From Nitrospira defluvii (GTDB lineage: Bacteria > Nitrospirota > Nitrospiria > Nitrospirales > Nitrospiraceae): a stretch of 33,217 nt of DNA. Shown here in pieces: positions 25,137 to 32,535 of the stretch. The notes beneath the pieces were generated by a model that saw only the letters and a list, made by a program, of their open reading frames with translations, was not told the origin of the DNA and made no database searches. The stretch covers positions 1 to 33,217 of the forward strand of contig WYAX01000022.1 of NCBI GenBank assembly GCA_011525625.1, written 5' to 3'. The translations under genes and the position numbers were made by a program. Position 1 is the stretch's first letter. Each line of letters begins with the position of its first letter.

Positions 25137-25152
25137 TGGCCTCGTTTTTGCT
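25137..25152 (+). promoter_or_regulatory. Putative sigma-54 promoter of the second dabA
   Basis: TGGCCTCGTTTTTGCT matches TGGC of the -24 box and TTGCT of the -12 box, with the required GG-N10-GC. Transcription would start near 25163, about 20 nt before the ATG, with a GAGAAGGTGAGGG ribosome binding region inside the leader. Confidence 0.7.
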
Positions 25153-25182
25153 CTTTCCCCATAGAGAAGGTGAGGGCACGGC

Positions 25183-28100
25183 ATGAACACAACGAACGGT
25201 GTGGATATGCGGTATACCGACGCGCAGCGAATGGAGTTACGGACCTATGTCAGCTTGGCTGGAGATGTCATCGCTAAGGTTTGGCCGATGACATCGGTGA
25301 TCGCGCGAAATCCGCTCCAAGGGTTGGAAGATCTGAGCTTTGAGGATGCTGTTCAACGCGGGGAACAACTATTCGGCGGAGCGGGCACGCTGTCTTCCGA
25401 TGCCTATCGAGAAGCATTCCGGAGCGGTCGTATCCAGGCGCGGCATCTTGAGGCGATCTTGCAGCCGCTCGCGACCGACCGACACATCACCTTCGGTGGT
25501 CAGGTGTTCTCCCATCGAGATGTCCTCCGTGCCGTGATGGTGGCGAACGGGCGCGTAACTCAGTTACGCGGCGGAGAAGCAACGGCTGAGCCTTCGGGTA
25601 AGGACGCCGAGGTCAGCCTCGCAAACGTGACCGAGTGGTTATGCAGAGAGTGTCCGTCGGAAGCACGGGAACCTACGGAGCCGGGCGTCCCCGGAGCCAG
25701 TGAGGAATGGCCTTCCGAGGAAACAATGGCCGGGTGGTGCGATCGAACGCTCGGTACCGATATCACTGAGCAGATGAATCGCCAGATGATCAAGTGGTGC
25801 GCGGCGTTCTGCGACGAGGGTGATGCGGCCTGGCCCATGCCGAGGCGAGAAGAGACGTTCTTCCGGGCATGGAAAGCCGCGGCGCGATATGACTTCAGCC
25901 TCAGATGCCTAGGCGTCGAGGAGGTGTCGTCGAAAATTCTGGCGCTTGCCGACCGTCCTGAAGACGTTCTGCTTGAATCGCTGGAGATGCTGCAGGTGCC
26001 CCATTCAACCTGGCAGGAGTACTTGTCGCTGCATCTGGCCGCACTGCCTGGCTGGGCGGGGTTCATCAAGTGGCGTGAAGAGCAGGATGCGCATGCCTGG
26101 CAGCTTGCCTATCGCATCGATCTCGTGAAGTATCTCGCCGTTCGGTTGTTTTATGAGCGAGAGCTGGTCGCGACGGCTTGCCGCAGGTCCCTGGGCTGTG
26201 AGGGAAGCACGGCTGCCGTTCGCGAGTACGGAAGACGGTTTCCCTACACCCTGTGGTTCACGAGGGCCTCCGTCTCCGGACACCTTCCCCAGAGAATCGT
26301 GTCGGACGCCGCACGTCTCCGGCGAGGAACGAGGTCTTCGGACTCCACTGCCTGGGAGCAGCAATGTCGACGTTGGTGTGAGGAACAGCGTGCCGGTGAC
26401 TGCAACGGTGCTGCGGAGGCTCGTCTCCTGCTGAGCATCGCGGAGCAATTGGGGGTGCCGGCGTCCCTCATCACCTCGACGCAGCCGCGCGACGTGTCTG
26501 TGCTGCTCGCCTGGCTCCGAGCCTTCACTCCAGGGAAACAGCGCCTCGCATGGCTGGAGGCGTTTGAACGGAGCCATCAGGACGAGGTGCTGCACAAGCT
26601 CGATGCCGCCGATGATCGAGACGAGCCGGCTTCGAGCCCGGATCGACAGTCTGCGCGACCCCTGGCACAGGTGGTCTTTTGTATCGATGTGCGTTCGGAG
26701 GTGTTCCGGCGACATCTTGAACAACGCGGCGGTTACGAAACCTTCGGATTTGCCGGTTTCTTCGGGCTGCCGTTTTCCTATCGTGCATTGGATGAGCAGC
26801 CGGAATTGGCGCTCTGCCCGGTTCTCTTGAAACCAAAACACCTGATCCGGGAAGTCCCGAGAACGTATCAGGACGCGCGAGCAGAGCGGCGAAAGCAGAG
26901 TACGCACCTCGTCAAAGCGGGGCACGAACTGCTCCACGATCTCAAGCACAATGTCGTGACGCCCTATGTCATGGTTGAAGCGATCGGCTGGTTTTTTCTG
27001 TTGCCCTTCATCGGTAAGACGCTCTGGCCTCGCTGGTATCATCGGGTGACCGCATGGATCAAGTCTCTGATTATGCCGGCGGTGGCGACGACACTGACGG
27101 TCGGGAAGTTTTCGACCGCCGAAGCCGAGGACATGCTGGCTGCCGAACAGCGTCTGCAGATTGCCTGGTGGTTGAGGAGACGCGGACAACGAGCCGGGAG
27201 TCGAGTGACGGGTGCCGTGTTGGAGGAGATCAGACGGCAAGCCCTCATGGACGACGAAGCAGTCCTCTCGCCTTCCGGGGCGCTTGGCCGCCTGCTGGGG
27301 CTCTCGTCACCGGAAGAAGCCGCGGCGCTTGCGATGTTGCGCAGAGAGTGCCGTCTGACCTCTCGGGGTACGCGTTCTCGGCTGGATCGCATTACCCGAA
27401 CCGGGTTTACCCTCAACGAGCAGGCCTATTACGTCGAGACGTCCTTGCGGCTCATGGGACTGACCGGTTCGTTTGCCAGAGTGGTGGTGCTCTGCGGACA
27501 TGGCAGTACCTCGGAGAATAATCCCTACGAGTCGTCTTTGGACTGCGGCGCCTGTGGCGGAGGACAGGGACTTCCCAATGCGCGTGCATTCGCCATGATG
27601 GCGAATCGTCCGCAGGTTCGAGAGATGTTAGCGGCCCGGGGCCTGGCGATCTCTCCCGATACGCATTTTGTCGCAGCGCTCCACAATACGACGACGGATG
27701 AGGTGCAGGTGGCCGATCTCGAAGATGTGCCCTCGACCCATCGGAAGGACATCGCGCAAATCTTGGAAGATGTCCGCGAGGCCGGTGTCGCCGCGTCGGC
27801 GGAGCGGTGGGTCGCGTTGACTGCAGCAACGCCCGGCACCGAATCGCGTACGGCGCGACCGGACATTGAACGGCGCAGTTTCGATTGGGCGCAGGTGCGT
27901 CCCGAATGGGGCTTGGCGCGCAATAGCGTGTTTATCGTCGGCGACCGACGGCTGACGCAGTCGGCCGATCTGCACGGACGCTCCTTCTTGCACTCCTATG
28001 ACCACCTGGCTGACGCAGACGGCAGATTGCTCGAAACCATCATGACCGCCCCCCTGATCGTCGCACAGTGGATCAATATGGAGTACTACTTCTCGGCGGT

Positions 28101-28464
28101 GGCTCCCGATGTCTACGGGAGCGGCAGCAAGGTCTATCACAACGTCACCGGCGGTATCGGCGTGATGACGGGTAGTCAGAGCGATCTCCGCATGGGATTA
28201 CCGATTCAGACCGTCATGCGCGGCGGGGATGCCTACCATGAGCCGATGCGGTTGACGGCCATTATCGACGCGCCGCGAGAGCGGATCATGGCCATCGTTG
28301 CGCGACAACCGATTCTGGAGAAGGTGTTCAACAATCGGTGGGTTCTGCTGATCGCACGTGAACCGTCGGAAGGGCAATACTACCGCTACCATGGAACCGG
28401 CGGGTGGTCGGCGATCGTCGATATCGGGAAGCCGGTCGGCGACGCGGTCCTCTCGCGGGCATAA
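25183..28464 (+). CDS. dabA: DabA (DUF2309) copy 2, without its own adjacent dabB
   Basis: A 1093-residue DUF2309 protein clearly paralogous to the product at 16441; long blocks are shared, for example LHLAALPGW and LVKYLAVRLFYERE. The zinc site is conserved: C500 and D502 in VFCIDVRSEVFRRHLE, H773 in LCGHGSTSENNPYES and C788 in LDCGACGGG, again 15 apart. No second dabB lies next to it, so it may share the single DabB in this window or use one elsewhere. It has its own promoter and activator site of the same type as dabB. The ATG at 25183 has GAGGG 6 nt upstream; ATG at 25207 is a possible alternative. Confidence 0.93.
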   Translation: MNTTNGVDMRYTDAQRMELRTYVSLAGDVIAKVWPMTSVIARNPLQGLEDLSFEDAVQRGEQLFGGAGTLSSDAYREAFRSGRIQARHLEAILQPLATDRHITFGGQVFSHRDVLRAVMVANGRVTQLRGGEATAEPSGKDAEVSLANVTEWLCRECPSEAREPTEPGVPGASEEWPSEETMAGWCDRTLGTDITEQMNRQMIKWCAAFCDEGDAAWPMPRREETFFRAWKAAARYDFSLRCLGVEEVSSKILALADRPEDVLLESLEMLQVPHSTWQEYLSLHLAALPGWAGFIKWREEQDAHAWQLAYRIDLVKYLAVRLFYERELVATACRRSLGCEGSTAAVREYGRRFPYTLWFTRASVSGHLPQRIVSDAARLRRGTRSSDSTAWEQQCRRWCEEQRAGDCNGAAEARLLLSIAEQLGVPASLITSTQPRDVSVLLAWLRAFTPGKQRLAWLEAFERSHQDEVLHKLDAADDRDEPASSPDRQSARPLAQVVFCIDVRSEVFRRHLEQRGGYETFGFAGFFGLPFSYRALDEQPELALCPVLLKPKHLIREVPRTYQDARAERRKQSTHLVKAGHELLHDLKHNVVTPYVMVEAIGWFFLLPFIGKTLWPRWYHRVTAWIKSLIMPAVATTLTVGKFSTAEAEDMLAAEQRLQIAWWLRRRGQRAGSRVTGAVLEEIRRQALMDDEAVLSPSGALGRLLGLSSPEEAAALAMLRRECRLTSRGTRSRLDRITRTGFTLNEQAYYVETSLRLMGLTGSFARVVVLCGHGSTSENNPYESSLDCGACGGGQGLPNARAFAMMANRPQVREMLAARGLAISPDTHFVAALHNTTTDEVQVADLEDVPSTHRKDIAQILEDVREAGVAASAERWVALTAATPGTESRTARPDIERRSFDWAQVRPEWGLARNSVFIVGDRRLTQSADLHGRSFLHSYDHLADADGRLLETIMTAPLIVAQWINMEYYFSAVAPDVYGSGSKVYHNVTGGIGVMTGSQSDLRMGLPIQTVMRGGDAYHEPMRLTAIIDAPRERIMAIVARQPILEKVFNNRWVLLIAREPSEGQYYRYHGTGGWSAIVDIGKPVGDAVLSRA

Positions 28465-28618
28465 GCTTGGATACCGCTCGACCGGCCGGTGGTGGAACCA
28501 GCGCGTCACGGCTGTGAACGCAGCCGGCCGTCGAGGCATCAATAATACGGGGGGAGACCGTCGGCGGACATCTTCGCTGTTCCGCCGAATGTTCACTCGC
28601 ACCGGGGAAGAGGTGTGC

Positions 28619-30037
28619 ATGCACAGCCGGCGTCCGAAAACGTTTCCGCCTTCCTGGACAGTCCCCTTCTCCTCCTATGCCGAGGTGACGAACCTGTTAC
28701 GGGAAGTCGAAGTCGCCTGCATCTTAGGGGGGAGACCGTCCGACGGTACCGTCAACTTTGGAGCCGTGTCTCGCTGTCTGCACGAGCTCAAGCGTCCGGA
28801 TCGGGCGTACCGGTCGATCCACGTGACCGGCACCAACGGGAAGACGACGGTCAGTCGCATGATCGGCGCGTTGATTCGGGCTGCGGGGTTGACGGTCGGT
28901 GTCTACACGAGTCCGCACGTCCTGCATTTTCAAGAGCGCATTGCCATTAACGGACAGCCCATCGGCGAGGAAGAGCTGGTCGATGCCTGTAACCACGTCA
29001 AAGCCTTCTTGGACGTGCGTGGGCTTCGACTCGCTCCGTTCGAGTTTTTGACCGCGGCGGCATTTTTCGCTTTCCGCGCGGCGAGGGTGGACTATGCAGT
29101 GATCGAAGTGGGGATCGGCGGGCGGCAGGATGCGACGAATGTCATCGCACCGGAGCTCTCGGTCATCACGAACGTCGAATACGACCACACAGAGATGCTC
29201 GGCGAGACCCTCGAGCAGATCGCCGCCGAAAAGGCGGGAATTATCAAGCCTCTCACACCTGTCCTGTGCGGGCCGATGCCGGATGGGCCGCGTGCCGTGA
29301 TTTTCTCGCGCGCAGCCGCACTCAAGGCTCCGTTGCTGGTGAGCGGAGAGGACTACGACGTGAAGGAGTTTGTGCGTACCGGCTACACCGGGCGTTGCAC
29401 ACTGCAGGTGGGTTCGGCGACGCTTGCCGGCGTGCGCCTCGCTTCGCCGGCTCCGTTTATGGCGACCAATGCGTCGCATGCCCTCATGGCGTATGACGTG
29501 CTGCGCCGACGGGGTTTGGTGCCGGAGATCGACGCAGGCGACATCGCACGATTGTTTGCCGAGATGGATCTCTCGGCCTGCTGCGAGGTGCTCCCGGGTA
29601 GCCCGACCGTCGTACTGGACAGCGCGCACAATGCCTCGGCGGCTACCAGGCTGGCGACCATGCTTCGGACGACCTTCGAAGGCCGCCGCAGCGTTTGGCT
29701 CGTTTCGATGTGCCGCGATGCACCATGGGAGCAGATGTTGCGTTCCCTTGCCGGTGCAGGTGCGGATCGAGTCATCGTGACCTGTTATCCGCCTGAGCGG
29801 GCCGTGGCTCCGCAGATGATTGCAGAACGGTGGCGTGCCTCCTCTCGCGTGGCCGCAGAAATTGTGGAGAGTCCGGATGCGGCATTCTGCCGCGCCCGTG
29901 AGGCGGCGGGCCCTTATGGGGTCGTGGTCGTGACTGGGTCTCCACAGCTTGGCGGCTATTGCCGGCCTCTCGCCACATCGTTCACCGCCGAAGTGACGGG
30001 GCAACCGTCGCTCCGATCTTCCGCACCTCCTGTCTGA
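28619..30037 (+). CDS. folC: FolC-family Mur ligase-type protein (folylpolyglutamate/dihydrofolate synthase homologue)
   Basis: A 472-residue ATP-dependent ligase of the Mur/FolC family. The P-loop is GTNGKTT (residues 71-77), followed by YTSPHVLHFQERI, the FolC signature VIEVGIGGRQDATNV (161-175), NVEYDHTEMLGETLEQIAAEKAGIIK and a C-terminal LDSAHNASAATRL segment. Typical FolC has DGAHN at the last site, so SAHNAS is a departure. FolC adds glutamate to folates and may also make dihydrofolate, in the cytoplasm. The frame is open from 28358, overlapping dabA, but GAAGAGG 6 nt before the ATG at 28619 and the family start support the shorter form. It lies 154 nt after dabA on the same strand. A specialised paralogue with another substrate is possible. 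Confidence 0.82.
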   Translation: MHSRRPKTFPPSWTVPFSSYAEVTNLLREVEVACILGGRPSDGTVNFGAVSRCLHELKRPDRAYRSIHVTGTNGKTTVSRMIGALIRAAGLTVGVYTSPHVLHFQERIAINGQPIGEEELVDACNHVKAFLDVRGLRLAPFEFLTAAAFFAFRAARVDYAVIEVGIGGRQDATNVIAPELSVITNVEYDHTEMLGETLEQIAAEKAGIIKPLTPVLCGPMPDGPRAVIFSRAAALKAPLLVSGEDYDVKEFVRTGYTGRCTLQVGSATLAGVRLASPAPFMATNASHALMAYDVLRRRGLVPEIDAGDIARLFAEMDLSACCEVLPGSPTVVLDSAHNASAATRLATMLRTTFEGRRSVWLVSMCRDAPWEQMLRSLAGAGADRVIVTCYPPERAVAPQMIAERWRASSRVAAEIVESPDAAFCRAREAAGPYGVVVVTGSPQLGGYCRPLATSFTAEVTGQPSLRSSAPPV

Positions 30038-30048
30038 AGCGAGCACAG

Positions 30049-30085
30049 ATGCACAGTGCACGCGGCTCTCGTGTGTGTGTGCACG
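30049..30085 (+). promoter_or_regulatory. TGCAC dyads (possible activator sites) upstream of icd
   Basis: ATGCAC-A-GTGCACG at 30049-30062 is an inverted repeat with a 1-bp centre, and GTGTG-TGTG-TGCACG at 30071-30085 fits the GTGYN-N4-TGCACG dyad seen upstream of the dab genes. The two TGCACG ends are 23 bp apart instead of 18, so the match is looser. The block ends 104 nt before the sigma-54-like promoter at 30190. Confidence 0.45.
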
Positions 30086-30189
30086 GCCTGGATAGGGACG
30101 GCGCGCAGAGCGAGGAACCCGTTTCGAGAATTCCGTACAATGTGCCGGAAATGTGAACCGACGCCGGCCGGTCGCGAGGGTCGATGTGC

Positions 30190-30205
30190 TGGAATCGCCT
30201 TTGCA
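30190..30205 (+). promoter_or_regulatory. Putative sigma-54 promoter of icd
   Basis: TGGAATCGCCTTTGCA has TGG and A of the -24 box, the full TTGCA -12 box and the GG-N10-GC spacing. Transcription would begin near 30216, leaving a leader of about 57 nt that contains the AAGGGAGG ribosome binding site. Confidence 0.62.
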
Positions 30206-30272
30206 AGACGTGAGTGGGCGAGCGGGGGAGCGGATGGTCCGGTCATCCTTGCTGCGTAAGGGAGGTTCACTG

Positions 30273-31286
30273 ATGGCACAACATGTCGTGACGATGCTTC
30301 CGGGAGAAGGTACTGGCCCTGAGATTTGCGAAGCGGTGCGGCTGGTGATCGACGCAAGCGGCGTCGATATCAAGTGGGAATACGAAGAGATCGGATTGGG
30401 CTGTTTAGAGAAGTACGGTACCTTGCTTCCGGACAAGACCATCAAGAACATTGCCAAGAACAAGGTCGCGCTGAAAGGCCCCACGACTACTCCTATCGGA
30501 ACCGGGCACAAGAGCGCCAACGTAACGCTGCGGAAGGTGTTCGATTTGTTCGCCAATGTCCGACCGGCGAAACTGATTCCGGTGCTGAAACGACCGTGGG
30601 ATACGATCGATATCATCAATTTCCGTGAGAACACGGAAGACTCTTACGCGGCCATCGAGCACATGGTATCCGACGAGGTGGCGCAATGTTTGAAAGTCAT
30701 CACCTGGCCGGGCTCGTACCGTATCGCCGACTTTGCGTTCCAGTGGGCGAAAGCCAACGGCCGGAAGAAGGTGTATTGCGTGCACAAGGCCAATATCATG
30801 AAGATGACGGACGGCCTATTTCTCGACGCGTTCCGCGAAGCGGCGAAAAAGTATCCGGAGATCGAAATCGGCGATGTGATCGTCGACAACTGCTGCATGC
30901 AGCTGGTGAGAAATCCGGCCCAGTTCGACTGTCTGGTGCTGCCGAATTTGTATGGCGATATTCTTACGGATCTCTGTGCCGGCCTTGTCGGGGGATTGGG
31001 CTTCGCCCCTGGTGCCAATATCGGCGACAACTGCTCGATCTTCGAGGCGGTGCACGGCTCCGCGCCGAAGTATGCCGGGATGAAGAAGGTGAATCCGTCG
31101 GCGGTGCTGGTGTCGGGGATCATGATGTTGCGGTGGTTGAAGGAAACGGCCGCAGCCGACCGTATCGAAAAAGCCATGTTCGCCGTCCTCGATGAACGAA
31201 AACATGTCACCTACGACGTAGGCGGCACCGCTACGACCGACGAATATGCCCAGGCCATCGTCGATAAGATGCACGCGAAGGCCTGA
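30273..31286 (+). CDS. icd: Isocitrate dehydrogenase catalytic subunit (isocitrate/isopropylmalate dehydrogenase family)
   Basis: A 337-residue beta-decarboxylating dehydrogenase. Substrate-binding residues lie in HKSANVTLRKVFDLFANVRP and FRENTEDSYA; the YGDILTDLCAGLVGG metal-binding segment and HGSAPKYAG cofactor segment follow. The K266-Y267 pair corresponds to Lys344-Tyr345 of the E. coli NADP enzyme, which favours NADP+ over NAD+. The KSxNVTxRKxxxLFANxRP block resembles the Thermus/Rickettsia type of isocitrate dehydrogenase, but that type has a C-terminal extension of about 140 residues absent here; a small downstream gene seems to supply it. In an autotroph the enzyme could run in the reductive direction, fixing CO2 onto 2-oxoglutarate. 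AAGGGAGG precedes the ATG at 30273, and homology starts there although the frame opens at 30153. Confidence 0.9.
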   Translation: MAQHVVTMLPGEGTGPEICEAVRLVIDASGVDIKWEYEEIGLGCLEKYGTLLPDKTIKNIAKNKVALKGPTTTPIGTGHKSANVTLRKVFDLFANVRPAKLIPVLKRPWDTIDIINFRENTEDSYAAIEHMVSDEVAQCLKVITWPGSYRIADFAFQWAKANGRKKVYCVHKANIMKMTDGLFLDAFREAAKKYPEIEIGDVIVDNCCMQLVRNPAQFDCLVLPNLYGDILTDLCAGLVGGLGFAPGANIGDNCSIFEAVHGSAPKYAGMKKVNPSAVLVSGIMMLRWLKETAAADRIEKAMFAVLDERKHVTYDVGGTATTDEYAQAIVDKMHAKA

Positions 31287-31320
31287 CATCCCCAACCGGA
31301 GAAGGAAAGGAGAGGCGCCC

Positions 31321-31680
31321 ATGGCAACGACGTTTTCCGAAGCAGCAAGAGCGACGCGCAAGAAGAAAGAGATCAAGCTGGTCGGTGTGGACATGTACAT
31401 CGTGACCGAACAAGGCATTCCGACATTCCCGGACGGCGAGTTCGGTCCCTTCAAGTGTGAATTTATTTCCAATCGTGGAACGAAAGTGTGGCCGGGATTC
31501 GTCAGTCCCGATCTGATGATGGTGAACTGGTATCGCTGTCGCTTCATGTCTACTCGCGATGTGAACGACAGCGATGTCGATACGTTCCTGTCGGTGTTGA
31601 CTAAAAAAGGCTGGTGGTGGTCCGCTGCGCAGAAGTTGTGGACTCATGATGGAGAGGCGGCTTACAGCAAGGCGTATTAG
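31321..31680 (+). CDS. Small protein resembling the C-terminal domain of Thermus/Rickettsia-type isocitrate dehydrogenase
   Basis: A 119-residue protein starting 34 nt after icd, with AAAGGAG before its ATG. From memory, its blocks follow the C-terminal extension of Rickettsia isocitrate dehydrogenase in order: KLVGVDMYI (KLVGTDIFV), FISNRGTKVWP (ISSKGLKLWP), WYRCRFMS (WCCRFMS), DVDTFLSVL (DITRLLEAL) and LWTHDGEAAYSKAY (LFEFDGVAGYSLA). This implies that a domain fused in other enzymes is here encoded as a separate polypeptide, likely a partner or regulatory subunit of the icd product. There is no signal peptide or membrane segment. The alignment is remembered, not computed. Confidence 0.72.
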   Translation: MATTFSEAARATRKKKEIKLVGVDMYIVTEQGIPTFPDGEFGPFKCEFISNRGTKVWPGFVSPDLMMVNWYRCRFMSTRDVNDSDVDTFLSVLTKKGWWWSAAQKLWTHDGEAAYSKAY

Positions 31681-31982
31681 TCAGAAGAGCGGCTCGGGGT
31701 GCGCCATCGCGTGCGCCCCGAGCCCGTCGGGGGCTGCGGCATGTCCGGGGAGGAGAGAGTGGGGCAGACTCCTTTCAGTGATGACGCGCTCCATCCGGCC
31801 GTCGGCCGACCAATCGGTTGTCCAGGACACGGTATTGAATAACGTTCCCGACACGATTACCCTGAGTAGGTTCGCGCGAAGTTTCGCTCGCGCACGACGC
31901 ATATCTCGATCACCGTCAGGACCCGGAATGCGTGTCCTCGCATCGGTGGATGACTCGCCGTCCGAGTACCGAGGAGCAGACC
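31681..31982. other. Intergenic region between the IDH-C-like gene and the DUF2294 gene
   Basis: About 302 bp without a credible gene. It opens with a strong hairpin (31691-31724, listed separately). Further on, a small GCGAA-GT-TTCGC inverted repeat lies near 31877-31888. I see no -24/-12 promoter or TGCACG dyad here, so the DUF2294 gene does not look like a member of the proposed sigma-54 regulon. Confidence 0.5.
31691..31724 (+). terminator. Hairpin after icd and its small partner gene
   Basis: GGCTCGGGG (31691-31699) pairs with CCCCGAGCC (31716-31724), and five more inner pairs, two of them G-T, extend the stem. It begins 10 nt after the stop codon. There is no T-run behind it, so it may be a transcript-end stabiliser or an imperfect terminator. 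Confidence 0.5.
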
Positions 31983-32333
31983 ATGGCAAGCGTGAGCACC
32001 AATAAGGCCGATTTGGAATATGCCGTTATGATGACGGTCTTGAACTTTCATTCAGAGTTCATGAAATCCGGCTACTCGCATGTGGATGTTCAATGGTCCA
32101 CAGACCTCATCCATGTCACATTGACCAGGAGTGGATCAGTTCCTGCCGAGGCTCGCTTGGCTCAATCGGAAGAGGGGCGGGCGCTGCTCAGACAAGTACA
32201 TGAGGCCCTGTTCACCTCTTGTCAGGCAGAACTCAGGCAGAGAATCGAAACCGTCGTCGACCGGAAGGTGCGGACGATGGTCACCAGCCTCGACCCGGTG
32301 TCCGGCAGAAGTCACATTGCGATCTATCTCTAG
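31983..32333 (+). CDS. DUF2294/MpsC-family protein
   Basis: A 116-residue protein with the DUF2294 pattern: an N-terminal helix (ADLEYAVMMTVLNFHSEFMKSGY), a strand STDLIHVTLTRSGSVPAEARLAQSEEGRALL, a long helix, and VDRKVRTMVTSLDPVSGRSHIAIYL at the end. The family member in Staphylococcus aureus is MpsC, encoded with MpsA (DabB homologue) and MpsB (DabA homologue) in a membrane-potential and CO2-supplying system. Finding it 3.5 kb from the second dabA fits that association, although its molecular role is unknown. The ATG at 31983 is preceded by GAGGAG at 7 nt; the frame opens at 31932 but without a ribosome binding site. Confidence 0.78.
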   Translation: MASVSTNKADLEYAVMMTVLNFHSEFMKSGYSHVDVQWSTDLIHVTLTRSGSVPAEARLAQSEEGRALLRQVHEALFTSCQAELRQRIETVVDRKVRTMVTSLDPVSGRSHIAIYL

Positions 32334-32497
32334 GCATTCCGATACGACAGATCCGACCGAACGTGTCCACTCAAAGGAGAACCGCCGAGGCCGACCATCA
32401 CAAGGAGTGGGTGGAGGGAGCGTCCGCACCACTCGGGCTGTGACAGGTTGAAGCGGCCGTCGACGTCCTCCTCTGGCGGGTTACCCCGCGACTCCTC

Positions 32498-32535
32498 CAG
32501 AAGAGTCTCCCTCCATCAGAAGAGTTTCCCTCAAT
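32498..32535. repeat. Two adjacent 19-bp direct repeats
   Basis: CAGAAGAGTCTCCCTCCAT (32498-32516) is followed immediately by CAGAAGAGTTTCCCTCAAT (32517-32535), differing at two positions. The second copy runs into the 3' end of the minus-strand gene that stops at 32531. A short GCGGG-TTAC-CCCGC hairpin (32476-32489) precedes them. Recent slippage or duplication in a convergent gene junction is the simplest reading. Confidence 0.7.

Noticed and set aside
28724..30634. 636-residue open frame antisense to folC and the start of icd
   Set aside because: Both plus-strand genes have clear family motifs across this stretch; the antisense translation is low-complexity and has no recognisable domain.
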